A stretch of DNA of 64,000 bases from Desulfuromonas sp. AOP6 (GTDB lineage Bacteria; Desulfobacterota; Desulfuromonadia; Desulfuromonadales; SZUA-540): the NCBI RefSeq assembly GCF_009731355.2, contig NZ_AP022810.1, positions 1,082,001 through 1,146,000 on the forward strand. The letters are read 5' to 3'. Shown one piece after another: positions 46,765 through 55,387 of this stretch. The position numbers and the translations under genes were made by a program. The notes below the pieces were generated by a model. The model did no database searches. It saw nothing but the letters and a program-made list of their open reading frames with translations, and was not told the DNA's origin. Numbering within the stretch: the stretch's first letter is position 1; each line of letters begins with the position of its first letter.

Positions 46765-47091
46765 TCAGCGTCCCTGCAGATAGTCGCCAAGGAGCGAGCG
46801 GCTGTGCTCGTCATCGTGGCAATAGATGCAGAGATTTTCCCAGTTGCTGCCGTCGGCGGGATTGTTGTTGTGATTGCCGTCCTTGTGGTGCACCGTCAGC
46901 AGATGCAGCGTCGACAGGTCGAACTCGCGGCCGCATTTGGCGCAGATCCAGCCGTGCTGCTTCAGGGAGCGTTCACGGTAGTTACTTGCCTCGGCCTGTG
47001 CCGCCTTGAGGCGGCGCACCATCTCGTCAATTTCTGCCTGGGTTTTGACCGGGGCGGGTTTTTTGCCGTGGGGACGAAACGAACGGGCCAT
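46765..47091 (-). CDS. YajD-like HNH nuclease domain protein
   Basis: A 108-residue protein with a zinc-HNH fold: WICAKCGREFD, LLTVHHKDGNHNNNP, NLCIYCHDDEH. The His-His pair, Asn and the two CxxC pairs are intact, so nuclease activity is possible, but YajD's role is unknown. The start at 47091 has AAGGAG upstream. It is immediately upstream of the methyltransferase gene on the same strand, 12 bases apart. Confidence 0.85.
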   Translation of the reverse strand: MARSFRPHGKKPAPVKTQAEIDEMVRRLKAAQAEASNYRERSLKQHGWICAKCGREFDLSTLHLLTVHHKDGNHNNNPADGSNWENLCIYCHDDEHSRSLLGDYLQGR

Positions 47092-47116
47092 GCAGACTCC
47101 TTCAGGGCGGGCCATG

Positions 47117-47144
47117 CCCCGCCTGCCGGTGATGGCAGGCGGGG
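47117..47144. other. GC-rich hairpin between mscL and the HNH gene
   Basis: An 11-bp perfect stem (47117-47127 with 47134-47144) follows the mscL stop by 11 bases on the minus strand. It lacks a T tract, so it may be an mRNA 3'-end stabiliser and not a true intrinsic terminator. Confidence 0.5.
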
Positions 47145-47154
47145 AAGCCGCAGG

Positions 47155-47610
47155 TTAGGCCTTGGTCAGGTCCGAAGTGCAGTTGGGGCAGCGGCTCGCC
47201 TTGATGGGGATGCTGCTCAGGCAGAAAGGGCAGTCTTTGGTGGTCGGTGCCGCCGCCGGGGTTTCCTCTTCACGACGCAGACGGTTGATGCCGCGGATGA
47301 GCAGGAAAATGGCGAAGGCGACGATGATGAAGCTGATGACCGTATTGATAAAGACGCCGTAGTTGATCGAAACGGCGCCAGCGGCCTGCGCTTCGGCCAG
47401 GGCGGCATAAGGGCCGGGGGTGGCCCCCTGCTTCAGCACGATGAAAAGGTTGGAGAAGTCGACACCGCCCATCAGCAGGCCGAGGGGGGGCATGAGAACA
47501 TCGGCGACCAGGCTCTTGACGATGGTGCCGAAAGCCCCACCGATGATAATGCCGACCGCCATGTCCACGACATTGCCCCGCATGGCAAATTCCTTGAACT
47601 CTTTAAACAT
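47155..47610 (-). CDS. mscL: Large-conductance mechanosensitive channel with C-terminal zinc ribbon
   Basis: Opens under membrane tension to release osmolytes. The 151 residues carry the N-terminal amphipathic helix [19 protein letters not shown], pore helix [19 protein letters not shown] and a second transmembrane helix ([20 protein letters not shown]). The C-terminus ends with CPFC...CPNC, a zinc ribbon not found in E. coli MscL. I start at 47610; the upstream frame extension to 47676 is not conserved in character. Confidence 0.93.
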   Translation of the reverse strand: MFKEFKEFAMRGNVVDMAVGIIIGGAFGTIVKSLVADVLMPPLGLLMGGVDFSNLFIVLKQGATPGPYAALAEAQAAGAVSINYGVFINTVISFIIVAFAIFLLIRGINRLRREEETPAAAPTTKDCPFCLSSIPIKASRCPNCTSDLTKA

Positions 47611-47737
47611 GATTCCCTCCAACAGGATAGTTAAGGAGACGGTTCGGCAGTCCTTTGCCCGGCCTGTCCGGCGCATCGTGGCTGCGGCCGCTCGAATGGA
47701 TCGAAAAGAGACCGCGCGGGCTCTGCTTTTCCTAAAC

Positions 47738-48007
47738 TCAAGGAGAGAGGGCAGAGCTCAAGGAAAGAATGCCAAAAATTATCAAAAAGCCAAGCGTTAA
47801 AATGTAGCCGTAATAGGCGGTGCCCACCCGGCCCAGGCGTTCCAGGGTCAATTTCTTGTAGGTCTTGAGATGTTTGAGGATCTGCGTTCTCAGATCGAAA
47901 TAACTGATGACGATCTCGGCGCGGGTGAGTTCACGCAGAATGAGGATGGTGCAGCCGAAGTTGGCCAGGGCGGCGGCGAGAAAAAGCGCAAAGTAGAAGC
48001 GGGTCAA
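47738..48007 (-). CDS. Small membrane protein of unknown function
   Basis: An 89-residue protein with two transmembrane helices (about 4-24 and 66-85) around a basic cytoplasmic loop [25 protein letters not shown] choose TTG at 48005-48007 with GGAG upstream because the longer reading frame to 48160 runs into the DUF2007 gene in another frame. Sequence composition is coding-like, but no family is recognised. Confidence 0.55.
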   Translation of the reverse strand: MTRFYFALFLAAALANFGCTILILRELTRAEIVISYFDLRTQILKHLKTYKKLTLERLGRVGTAYYGYILTLGFLIIFGILSLSSALSP

Positions 48008-48062
48008 TGGGTACTCCGATAGAAAAGAAGGACGGTTTGGTGGTGCGGCGGCAGGGACGGGC

Positions 48063-48380
48063 TCAGGACCTTGCCCGGCCGCAGTTCCAGCACTGGCCGA
48101 AATGTCCTTCGAGAACTTCACCGCAGTCCGGGCAGGTCCAGGATTCGGAAATAGCGGCATCGGCGGCGGTCACGCCAGCCAGCAGCGCCGCCGCCCGCTC
48201 TACCTGGTCGTTATCGAAAATCCACAACTCGGGGAAGCATTCGACAAAGGGAACTTCTCCCATGGCGGTGAAGAGCCGCTCGTTTTTGATGAAACAGGCG
48301 ATGCCGTTGGCTTCGAGCAGGCCCTTGATCATACCCGCCTGGGGCCCTTCGGCAAAGCTGAAGGTCTTGAGTCTTTTCAT
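48063..48380 (-). CDS. DUF2007-type protein with C-terminal zinc ribbon
   Basis: A 105-residue protein. The first ~70 residues match the DUF2007 'putative signal transducing protein' pattern (KTFSFAEGPQAGMIKGLLEANGIACFIKNE, VECFPELWIFDNDQVERAAALL), a PII-like fold. A zinc ribbon, CPDCGEVLEGHFGQCWNCG, follows. Role unknown. Confidence 0.8.
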   Translation of the reverse strand: MKRLKTFSFAEGPQAGMIKGLLEANGIACFIKNERLFTAMGEVPFVECFPELWIFDNDQVERAAALLAGVTAADAAISESWTCPDCGEVLEGHFGQCWNCGRARS

Positions 48381-48400
48381 GCGTATCTCCTGCGAAAAAG

Positions 48401-48766
48401 TCAGCCGCCGGATCTCTTGACGGTCCAGCCGCGATTTTTCAGTTCGGCCAGCAGCAGATCAAGGTGATCCCCCTGAATTTCGATGACGCCGTCTTTGACG
48501 GTGCCGCCGGTGGCGCATTTTTTCTTCAGTTGCTGGCCGAGCTCCTTGAGCTCGGCAGGGGCGAGGGGCACCCCGGTGATCACCGTCATGGCCTTGCCGC
48601 CTCGTCCCTTGGTTTCGCGGCGGAGGCGCACCACACCGTCCGTCGGGGGCGCGGGCTGGGACTGGCTGCAGGTGCATTTGCCGGCGGGCTGGCCGCAGGC
48701 GGGACACATACGGCCGAACTCGCTGGAATAAACAAGGCCGCCGGTTTTCTCATGGTGCCTGGACAT
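48401..48766 (-). CDS. yciH: SUI1/YciH family translation factor
   Basis: Bacterial homologue of eIF1. The 121 residues have an N-terminal CPACGQPAGKCTC zinc-type segment and a C-terminal SUI1 domain (LRRETKGRGGKAMTVITGV, LKKKCATGGTVKDGVIEIQGDH, LKNRGWTVKRSGG). It is thought to affect initiation fidelity or act as a translation inhibitor under stress. It lies in a run of small minus-strand genes. Confidence 0.9.
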   Translation of the reverse strand: MSRHHEKTGGLVYSSEFGRMCPACGQPAGKCTCSQSQPAPPTDGVVRLRRETKGRGGKAMTVITGVPLAPAELKELGQQLKKKCATGGTVKDGVIEIQGDHLDLLLAELKNRGWTVKRSGG

Positions 48767-48788
48767 GGTTTTCTCTCTTGTGTGTGAA

Positions 48789-49079
48789 CTAAAGCCCCAG
48801 TCTTTCCAGCAGTTGCGCCGGGTCCGGGGCGGCGGTTACCAGTCTTTCCTTCTCCGTCTTGGTCAGTTTTTTAATCTTTGCCTCAACCTGCAGGGCCAGG
48901 CTTCTGGAACCGACTTCGCAGTGATAGACCAGTTCCAGCGTCTGGCAGGCCCGCGTGAAGCGGGCGGCTTTGCCCAGCTTGTTCCGGTGCTGTTGCAAGC
49001 GTCTGTGTACATCGCTGCTGGCCCCGGTGTAAAGGGCATTGCGCTCATTGCGCAGCATGTAAACCGACCAGTCCGGCAT
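48789..49079 (-). CDS. GIY-YIG nuclease superfamily protein (YhbQ/UPF0213-like)
   Basis: A 96-residue single-domain GIY-YIG protein: WSVYMLRNERNALYTGASSDVHRRLQQH carries the catalytic tyrosines and arginine, and VEAKIKKLTKTEKERLV the conserved Glu and Lys. Family members process damaged DNA or RNA; this subgroup is poorly characterised. It is separated from arfB by 3 bases. Confidence 0.87.
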   Translation of the reverse strand: MPDWSVYMLRNERNALYTGASSDVHRRLQQHRNKLGKAARFTRACQTLELVYHCEVGSRSLALQVEAKIKKLTKTEKERLVTAAPDPAQLLERLGL

Positions 49080-49082
49080 GGG

Positions 49083-49496
49083 CTAATCTGTCACCTTGCC
49101 GCGCAGCGATTTAATCTGACCCCGTTTGGTTTTGGTGTCCAGTCGCTTGGTTTTGGAACTCTTGGTCGGCCTGGTGGCCTTGCGGTTTTTGGCCACGACA
49201 CCGGCGCTGCGGATGAGAGCTGCCAGCCTGGTCAGGGCGTCTTCCCGGTTCATCTCTTGGCTGCGGTGCTGCTGGGCTTTGAGGACGATGACCCCCTCCT
49301 TGGTAATGCGGCTGTCCGACAGAGCCAGCAGCCTTTCCTTGTAAAATTCAGGGAGGGAGGATTTGCGGATGTCGAAGAAGAGGGTGATGGCCGTCGACAC
49401 CTTGTTGACGTTCTGGCCCCCGGCCCCCTGAGCGCGGACGGCTTTGAACTCCACTTCCTGTTCGGATAAAAATACCTGGCTGGATATGCGGATCAT
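49083..49496 (-). CDS. arfB: Alternative ribosome-rescue peptidyl-tRNA hydrolase
   Basis: Rescues stalled ribosomes by hydrolysing peptidyl-tRNA. The 137 residues have the catalytic GGQ in VRAQGAGGQNVNKVSTAI and a basic C-terminal tail (KATRPTKSSKTKRLDTKTKRGQIKSLRGKV) that enters the mRNA channel. No codon-recognition domain is present, so this is ArfB/YaeJ and not a release factor. It overlaps the upstream small membrane-protein gene by 4 bases. Confidence 0.93.
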   Translation of the reverse strand: MIRISSQVFLSEQEVEFKAVRAQGAGGQNVNKVSTAITLFFDIRKSSLPEFYKERLLALSDSRITKEGVIVLKAQQHRSQEMNREDALTRLAALIRSAGVVAKNRKATRPTKSSKTKRLDTKTKRGQIKSLRGKVTD

Positions 49497-49843
49497 GGGG
49501 AAGTTTCTTCTTCAGTGTCGGCCTCTTCTGCGGGCAAAGAGTCTTCGGTGATATGCAGCTGGCAGTGGACGCACTGACGCAGGTACAGGGGAACGAAGCC
49601 ATTCATGTGAAACGTGTTGCCACAGCGAGGGCAAAGAGCGAAGGCGGCCCTGACGACAGCCACGCACACCAGCAGGAGCCACACGGCAAAGACGATGGCG
49701 GTGGCGCGGTCGGAGCCGGTGACCCTGAGGGAAAGCCAGATGACCGGCACATAGATCAGGATTATCCCCCAGAGAAACCAGCGGCGATGGCGTAGCCGCT
49801 TCATGGCCTGAGTATACGAAAGATCGGTTGTCGGATCGCTCAT
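49493..49843 (-). CDS. Small membrane protein with zinc-ribbon-like tail
   Basis: A 116-residue protein with two transmembrane helices (about 24-43 and 50-70) followed by CPRCGN and CVHC pairs spaced as in a zinc ribbon, then an acidic tail. No family is recognised. The start at 49843 has AGGAGC upstream; the longer frame to 49918 is not supported. Overlap with arfB suggests co-translation. Confidence 0.7.
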   Translation of the reverse strand: MSDPTTDLSYTQAMKRLRHRRWFLWGIILIYVPVIWLSLRVTGSDRATAIVFAVWLLLVCVAVVRAAFALCPRCGNTFHMNGFVPLYLRQCVHCQLHITEDSLPAEEADTEEETSP

Positions 49844-50026
49844 GGTTTTCGCTCCTGAAGGGTGATTGTCAAAAAATACCATAGGGAAGAGTGCATGCCC
49901 AGCGCTTATTGGTTGCACCGTAGCGGGCAGTCGACAGAAGGTTCCATGCGGACAGAGAATTTGACTTCGCCGCCAGGGCTGTTTAGATGAACGTCAGGGG
50001 ATGATTTTACCAAAAGGAGGAAAAGG

Positions 50027-50713
50027 ATGAAAATGCGGCGCGTGGTGTGGATGCTGGTGGCACTGTGTTGTGGTTTCCTGTCGGTCTCTTCGGCGATAGC
50101 CGCAGAGGAACAGACCCGGAAAGTGGAACAGGCGGCCGAGATTATGCGGCAGATCATGGCTATACCCGAGCAGGCCATCCCGCCCCAACTGCTCGAAAAT
50201 AGTCACGGCATCGCCATCATTCCGGCGGTCATCAAGGTGGGGTTTGTCTTCGGCGGTCGCTACGGCAAAGGGGTCGTACTGGTCCGGCAGGAGGATGGCG
50301 CCTGGAGCAACCCCTGCTTCATCTCGCTGGCCGGCGGCAGTTTCGGCTGGCAGATCGGCGCCCAGTCGACGGACGTTATCCTGGTATTCAAAAACCGCAG
50401 CAGCATTGATGACATGCTTAAAAGCCAATTTACCCTGGGGGCTGACGCTTCCGTGGCGGCAGGTCCGGTAGGTCGGCACCTGGCAGGTGCCACCGATCTT
50501 GAACTCAAGGCGGAAATCTATTCCTATTCACGCAGTCGCGGGCTCTTCGCCGGTGTTTCCCTGGAAGGCTCGGCCATTACGATAGATGGCGAGTCGAATG
50601 CCGCTTTTTACGAGCAGAAGAACATCCTGCCCCGGGACATTCTCGAGAAGCGCCTGAAGGCACCCGCGGCGGCCACCCGTTTGCGGGAGATCGTGGCTCG
50701 CCATGCCCACTAG
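50027..50713 (+). CDS. SYLF-domain (YSC84-like) lipid-binding secreted protein
   Basis: A 228-residue protein with a signal peptide (1-25, ending AIA) and a SYLF domain: AIPPQLLENSHGIAIIPAVIKVGFVFGGRYGKGVVL, PCFISLAGGSFGWQIGAQSTDVILVF and YSYSRSRGLFAGVSLEGSAI. SYLF domains bind phosphoinositides in eukaryotes; bacterial members are periplasmic and of unknown role. AAGGAGG precedes the ATG. Confidence 0.88.
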   Translation: MKMRRVVWMLVALCCGFLSVSSAIAAEEQTRKVEQAAEIMRQIMAIPEQAIPPQLLENSHGIAIIPAVIKVGFVFGGRYGKGVVLVRQEDGAWSNPCFISLAGGSFGWQIGAQSTDVILVFKNRSSIDDMLKSQFTLGADASVAAGPVGRHLAGATDLELKAEIYSYSRSRGLFAGVSLEGSAITIDGESNAAFYEQKNILPRDILEKRLKAPAAATRLREIVARHAH

Positions 50714-50736
50714 ATGATGCCAGCATTTCAGAAGTT

Positions 50737-50770
50737 AAAAGGCCCGGGAACATGCGCTTCCGGGCCTTTT
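50737..50770. terminator. Bidirectional terminator
   Basis: AAAAGGCCCGG (50737-50747) pairs with CCGGGCCTTTT (50760-50770) around a 12-base loop, between the convergent SYLF and chemoreceptor genes. Confidence 0.85.
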
Positions 50771-50782
50771 GTTTGCTTCGGC

Positions 50783-52582
50783 TCAGTCCTGCAGTAGGAC
50801 GGCCGGGTCGAGACCGATGCGCATGCCGCCCCAGTGCTTGCCATCGATATAAATCGGCAGAGAAAGGTCGCTGATGACCTGCCCCGTGTCCCGCGAATAG
50901 GTCTGCAGCAGAAAGGGCATTTCATTGTGGGCGCAGCGAATGCCCGTGCTGTCATTGAAAAGGCGTTTGTCCCGGCTGTTGACCAGGTCACGCTCATAGT
51001 CGCCGGTCAGGGGGCGTGAGTAATTGCTGGTGTGGGTCGGAGCATAGCCGTTGGTATCGACGCACAGGGCATAAATGCTGCCGCCCAGCACCCGGGTGAG
51101 CTCGTCGTAAAGGGGCTGCAGCTTCTTTTCGAAGAGAGCATCGTAGTTGGTTTTGAATTTCTGCGGATTGGTGCCGACGATAGGCACGTAGTTGCGATCA
51201 AAGACATTGCGTCCTTCTCGCTGGATAGCATGGATGGCTTCCTGCATGCGGTCGCGGAAGCGACGGGCCTCCAGCAGGGTGCGCTCAAAATTGCCTTGTC
51301 CCACTTTGAAGCGCGACACCCGCTCCTGCATGAGTTCCGTGGCCTGGGACAAGCCGGTGGCGGCGGTCTCCGACTCCTTCATGCTGCCGGTCACCTGCTG
51401 GCTGAGGTCGTTGATGTCCGTCACGTTCTCGTGAATGAGGCTGTTGGTGGCGCTAAGCTGCTCAACGGATGCGCTGATGCGCTGCAGCTGGCTGTTGACC
51501 TGCTCGAAGTCGTTGACCATGGTCTGGTACTGCTGACAGGAACGCTCCACCGCCTCCCGTGTGCGGTGCATGGACGCACTGATTTCCTGGGTTTCTCCCT
51601 GGGTTGTCTCCACACTGTTCAGCATGTCGTTGATGTTGTCTGAAATGCGGTCGGTGGCGATGCGCACCCGCGAAGCCAGATCCTTGACCTCTTCGGCGAC
51701 GACGGCAAATCCTTTGCCGGCCTGCCCGGCTCGGGCGGCTTCGACAGCGGCGTTAAGGGCCAGCAGGCCGGTCTGGCGGGAAATCGTCTGAATCAGCTGG
51801 ACGATTTCGCGGATGCCGCGGGATTTTTCACTGAGCTCCCCGACCGTGTGGTTGAAGCCGGCCAGCTTCTGGTCGATGGTGCCGATGTCGGCACTCACGT
51901 CCACCAGTTCCTTGTAGGAGGCTCGGGCGTTTTCCACATGTCCGGAAGTGGAGGCCGAGATCATGGTGGTGCTTTCGGTGATGTCGGTGATGGCGATGGT
52001 CGCCTGGTTGCTGCTGGTGAAAATGGCGCTGGCCAGCTCCCCCTGCGTCTCGGTGCTGGCGGCGGAGGTCTGCACTTTTTTGCCCAGTGAGGCAGAAGCG
52101 ACCGCGATATTTACTCCAGATTTGCGCACCGAATCGACAATTTCCCGGAGCTTGGCCATGAACAGGTTGTAATTGATGGACAGGTCGCGCAGTTCGTCGT
52201 GGGTCGTCAGAGGAATGTCGCGGGACAGGTCTCCCTCGCCGCTGCCGATTTCATGGAAAATGGCGCTGACCTGCCGGATGGGACGCACCAGCATGAAACG
52301 CAGGAAGAAGATGATGCCCAGGCCAATGGCGAAGGAAATCATCAGGATGACGATCACGGTGCGGTGAGTTTCCTGCGCAATCGCCGAGACAGCCCCGATT
52401 GTTTCGGTACCGACCCCTTGGGCGGTGAGCACCTGGAGGACATTCTGCTGGCTTTGATGGGCCACCAGGAAAATCAGGAGCGGCGCGACAAAGAGTATGA
52501 GCATGTTGCCCACCAGTTTTTTGGTCAGCGTGTTGAAAAGGGCCTTTTCCAGAACGACGTAGATGTTTTTGAAAACGTCCAT
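50783..52582 (-). CDS. Methyl-accepting chemotaxis protein with C-terminal sensory domain
   Basis: A 599-residue chemoreceptor. Two transmembrane helices (about 23-43 and 73-94) enclose only ~30 periplasmic residues, so ligand sensing outside is unlikely. HAMP follows ([13 protein letters not shown]), then the signalling domain with the hairpin tip [48 protein letters not shown]. An extra C-terminal domain (about 440-599; [78 protein letters not shown]) looks like a PAS/Cache-type sensor placed after the signalling tip. It lies downstream of the HD-GYP gene on the same strand. Confidence 0.9.
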   Translation of the reverse strand: MDVFKNIYVVLEKALFNTLTKKLVGNMLILFVAPLLIFLVAHQSQQNVLQVLTAQGVGTETIGAVSAIAQETHRTVIVILMISFAIGLGIIFFLRFMLVRPIRQVSAIFHEIGSGEGDLSRDIPLTTHDELRDLSINYNLFMAKLREIVDSVRKSGVNIAVASASLGKKVQTSAASTETQGELASAIFTSSNQATIAITDITESTTMISASTSGHVENARASYKELVDVSADIGTIDQKLAGFNHTVGELSEKSRGIREIVQLIQTISRQTGLLALNAAVEAARAGQAGKGFAVVAEEVKDLASRVRIATDRISDNINDMLNSVETTQGETQEISASMHRTREAVERSCQQYQTMVNDFEQVNSQLQRISASVEQLSATNSLIHENVTDINDLSQQVTGSMKESETAATGLSQATELMQERVSRFKVGQGNFERTLLEARRFRDRMQEAIHAIQREGRNVFDRNYVPIVGTNPQKFKTNYDALFEKKLQPLYDELTRVLGGSIYALCVDTNGYAPTHTSNYSRPLTGDYERDLVNSRDKRLFNDSTGIRCAHNEMPFLLQTYSRDTGQVISDLSLPIYIDGKHWGGMRIGLDPAVLLQD

Positions 52583-52850
52583 GGTATCCTCGTTTTCCTG
52601 AAGGTTTTATTGTCAGATCAGGTCACAATAAAACAGTTTTTATTTTTTGATGACGCCGATAAACACCAACAAAAGTTCATTTTTGTTTTTTAAAACAGAT
52701 ATTTGTTTGGCGGGATATGTGGATTTTTCATTTGGTTGGATTTTGTACCTGGCTCTAATTTCTATATTATAAAACCAAGTTTGTCATTAAAAAAATGACC
52801 GGATGGCCATTTGGTCGAAAAATAAGGGAGCTGCGCCAGGGAGGGTTTTT
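52583..52850. other. AT-rich gap between chemoreceptor and HD-GYP genes
   Basis: A weak hairpin (52797-52816) followed on the minus strand by seven T residues (52789-52795) may terminate HD-GYP transcription. A TATAAT -10 box on the minus strand (52766-52771) has no clear -35. No ORF or RNA gene is recognised. Confidence 0.35.
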
Positions 52851-54983
52851 TCAGGCAGGATAGGCAGCTGAGCTGACCGTGCGCATGAAAGCATGCACGA
52901 CCTCGGGGTCGAATTGCTGACCGGACCCTTTTTGCAGATGCGCCATGACTTCGTCGTGGGGCCAGCCCCGGCGGTAAGGCCGATCGGAAATGAGGGCGTC
53001 ATACACATCAGCCACGGCCAGGATGCGTGCGCCCGGGGCGATCTCCTCCCCCTGGAGTCCCCGGGGATAGCCCTGGCCGTTGAACCATTCATGATGCTGT
53101 TCGACAATCGGCAGCACATCCCGGTAGGCCTGAATGGGTTCCAGGATGCGCACCCCTTTTTCCGGGTGGGTGTTGATGACGGAATATTCCACTGGATTTA
53201 AAGGGATGGGTTTTTCCAGAATGGCATTGGGAACGCCGATCTTGCCGATATCGTGCAGAAGGCTGGCGCGATGCAGCAGGTCGAGGTCGCCGGCGGACAG
53301 GCCGAGGGTGCGGCCAATGGCGAGAGCCAGGCTGGTCACGCGTTCCGAATGACCCGCTGTCCAGGATGATTTGGCGTCAACCGTGCGGGCCAGGGCGGTC
53401 AGCGTGCCGTAGTTGAGGTCGGCCAGTTCCTCGATAAGCCGGATGTTGGCCAGGGCAACGGTGATCTGGTCAGCTATGGCCCGCGCCCGCACACGGTCTT
53501 CCCGGCTCAGGTGAGGCGCTGTGCGGTAGCCGAGCAGCAGCGCGCCCTGGATGCTGCCGTTCTGATGAATGGGCAGGATAAAGAAGGAACCTGTCCCTCT
53601 GCGGGCGAGGGGGTCGAGCAGGTTGGGAAGGATGTCGGCGGCCTCGGTAAAAAAAGCGTCCTCAATTTCACCCAGGGCCTGGATTTCCGTCGCCTCGAGC
53701 AGGCAGGTGTGTTTCTCCTCTGTCGCTGTCTGTTCTCTGGCCGGGGCAGCGAGAAAGGTGCTGAATTGATTCTGTTGACCCTCAGCCAGAGTCAGTCCGA
53801 GGCAGTCACAGCGCACGATGCGGGGGAGACGGGTCAGAACGGCCTGGACCAGCTTTTCGCGGTCCAGAGCGACCAGGATGGCCCGGGTGGTTTGTCCCAT
53901 TTCATCCAGAGTATAGAACTGGTTGTCGAGTTCTGTGGCCATGGCGTTGAAGGACTGGGCCAGTTCGGCGAACTCGTCGGCGCTGTCGACCTCCACGGCC
54001 TGGCTGAAATCGCCCCGCCCAAGTCGGCGGGTGCCTTCTTTGAGCCGCTGCAAGGGCACCAGACTGCGGCGGATAAAGATCGCGCTGACCAGGAGAACAC
54101 TCCACAGAGAAACGGCGGCGACCAGATAGAAGGTTCGGCGAAAACTGTACAGGGAAACCAGGGAGACTTCTCGGGGCTCGTGCAGGGTGATAATCCAGTC
54201 GTCTTCGTCAAAAGAGTCGCGCAGGGATACGGCGACCTGATCGGCCATGCAGTTGCGGTCTCCGCACAGACTTGCGACGGACTGCCCGCTAACGGTGGGG
54301 TTCGCTGCCAGAGGCCGCTTCTGCCGATGTAAAGGGGGGGCATAGAGCCTTTGCCCCCGGCTGGTGGCGACGAATATGTTGATGTGGGGGGGAAGGGCCT
54401 CGGCCGCTTTTTCAATGAGCACCGAGGGCGAAATCTCGGCCCACAGGAGCCCTGTCGCGGAGCTGGCCGGATCAAGCCGCACCGCCAGATAGATCGCCAG
54501 CTCATGCGGGCCGTCTGCCGGAATCCAGAGAATGGCGTTCTCGCCCATTCTCCGGAGGACTTCAGCGGGGGGAGGTTGCCAGCCGGAATTCTTTTCCCCC
54601 GACAATAGAGTCGGGACCGCTTCTTCGGTGAACAGGGTGAGGCTGGTCAGCGGCTGCCTCAGGTCTAAACCAAGGGACGCGAAACGGGCAGGGAAGGTGG
54701 ACGGATCGGCCTGATAGGAGTGCGCCAGCAGATGGAGTTCCTGATGCAGAACCATGAGCTGTCCGTGAAGGAGCAGGCCGACGTTTCGACCCGTCTGACG
54801 CAGGCGATGACGGGCCTGGTCCTCCAGCTGGTCGGCAACCCGGTAATAGGAAACCACGGCCAGAACGGTGACCGGTAGAATGGTACAGACCAGGAAGACC
54901 AGAAAAATTCGGCGTCCCACCCGGCTATGAAAGTAGGACTTCAGTCGCTTCATCATGGCAAATGGACGCTGGGCAAAAACCAT
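52851..54983 (-). CDS. Membrane receptor with HAMP, GAF and HD-GYP domains
   Basis: A 710-residue predicted cyclic-dinucleotide phosphodiesterase. N-terminal transmembrane helix (about 25-48), a ~240-residue periplasmic sensor, a second helix (about 285-305), HAMP (RRSLVPLQRLKEGTRRLGRGDF), a GAF-like segment (about 360-530) and a C-terminal HD-GYP domain with HDIGKIGVPNAIL, the HH pair in VEQHHEWFNGQGYPRGL and ADVYDALISDRPYR. The GYP motif is intact as QGYP, so activity is likely. Start is uncertain: ATGs at 54983, 54956 and 54953, none with a strong ribosome site. A GEMM riboswitch and terminator precede it, implying feedback by the class of nucleotide it degrades. Confidence 0.92.
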   Translation of the reverse strand: MVFAQRPFAMMKRLKSYFHSRVGRRIFLVFLVCTILPVTVLAVVSYYRVADQLEDQARHRLRQTGRNVGLLLHGQLMVLHQELHLLAHSYQADPSTFPARFASLGLDLRQPLTSLTLFTEEAVPTLLSGEKNSGWQPPPAEVLRRMGENAILWIPADGPHELAIYLAVRLDPASSATGLLWAEISPSVLIEKAAEALPPHINIFVATSRGQRLYAPPLHRQKRPLAANPTVSGQSVASLCGDRNCMADQVAVSLRDSFDEDDWIITLHEPREVSLVSLYSFRRTFYLVAAVSLWSVLLVSAIFIRRSLVPLQRLKEGTRRLGRGDFSQAVEVDSADEFAELAQSFNAMATELDNQFYTLDEMGQTTRAILVALDREKLVQAVLTRLPRIVRCDCLGLTLAEGQQNQFSTFLAAPAREQTATEEKHTCLLEATEIQALGEIEDAFFTEAADILPNLLDPLARRGTGSFFILPIHQNGSIQGALLLGYRTAPHLSREDRVRARAIADQITVALANIRLIEELADLNYGTLTALARTVDAKSSWTAGHSERVTSLALAIGRTLGLSAGDLDLLHRASLLHDIGKIGVPNAILEKPIPLNPVEYSVINTHPEKGVRILEPIQAYRDVLPIVEQHHEWFNGQGYPRGLQGEEIAPGARILAVADVYDALISDRPYRRGWPHDEVMAHLQKGSGQQFDPEVVHAFMRTVSSAAYPA

Positions 54984-55003
54984 TTTGGGTGAACTGTCAT
55001 CAT

Positions 55004-55035
55004 AAAAAAATCCCGTCTTGCAGCCGAAGACGGGA
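55004..55035 (-). terminator. Riboswitch-associated terminator
   Basis: On the minus strand a 9-bp stem (55027-55035 with 55011-55019) with loop is followed by seven T residues (55004-55010), just 21 bases before the HD-GYP start. Its 5' arm and loop contain CTTCGGC (55023-55029), which is complementary to GCCGAAG at the 3' end of the aptamer (55076-55082), giving a plausible antiterminator. Confidence 0.85.
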
Positions 55036-55074
55036 CCGATTAAGGGAATAGTGGTTTCGTAATCCCATTACTGT

Positions 55075-55163
55075 GCTTCGGCAGCCCGGCGGTCCTTGCC
55101 TCGAAAGGATGAGAAGGATCCGTGGCTTTGCGTCACCAGATTGCTCGGGCTTTGCGTTTTCGG
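55075..55163 (-). ncRNA. GEMM-I riboswitch aptamer (c-di-GMP or cGAMP type)
   Basis: On the minus strand two copies of ACGCAAAGCC (55148-55157 and 55124-55133) frame a short stem capped by a GCAA (GNRA) tetraloop (CCCGA-GCAA-UCUGG). The second box continues GCCACGG, then a UCCUU/AAGGA stem and CGGGCUGCCG, the 3' signature of GEMM-I. It is followed by a terminator and an HD-GYP gene. Class I members bind c-di-GMP or, in many Desulfuromonadales, 3',3'-cGAMP; I cannot assign the ligand by eye. Confidence 0.82.
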
Positions 55164-55192
55164 CGGACATTGGTTTTGATCCGCATCCGCGA

Positions 55193-55220
55193 TATTGACC
55201 AGTTTTTAATCCAGGGTCAA
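55193..55220 (-). promoter_or_regulatory. Promoter of the riboswitch transcript
   Basis: On the minus strand TTGACC (55215-55220) and TCAATA (55193-55198) are 16 bases apart, about 30 bases upstream of the aptamer. Confidence 0.5.
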
Positions 55221-55387
55221 GGACTTTTACACCCAATAATTCTAAACCTTTAAAAACCCTGGACGTATGCCGATGGTAAAATCCGGCCGGGTGCCGATAA
55301 AGGGGTCGATGAAAACTTGACCAAAGCGGTTTGCTGCTTTACAGTGTCTGGCCCGAAACAAGTTGATTAATCAAGGAGTTCAGCCCC

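Noticed and set aside
52650-52660. GCCGATAA as a flagellar sigma28 promoter for the chemoreceptor
   Set aside because: It is on the plus strand, pointing away from the receptor gene, and no TAAA lies at the required distance.
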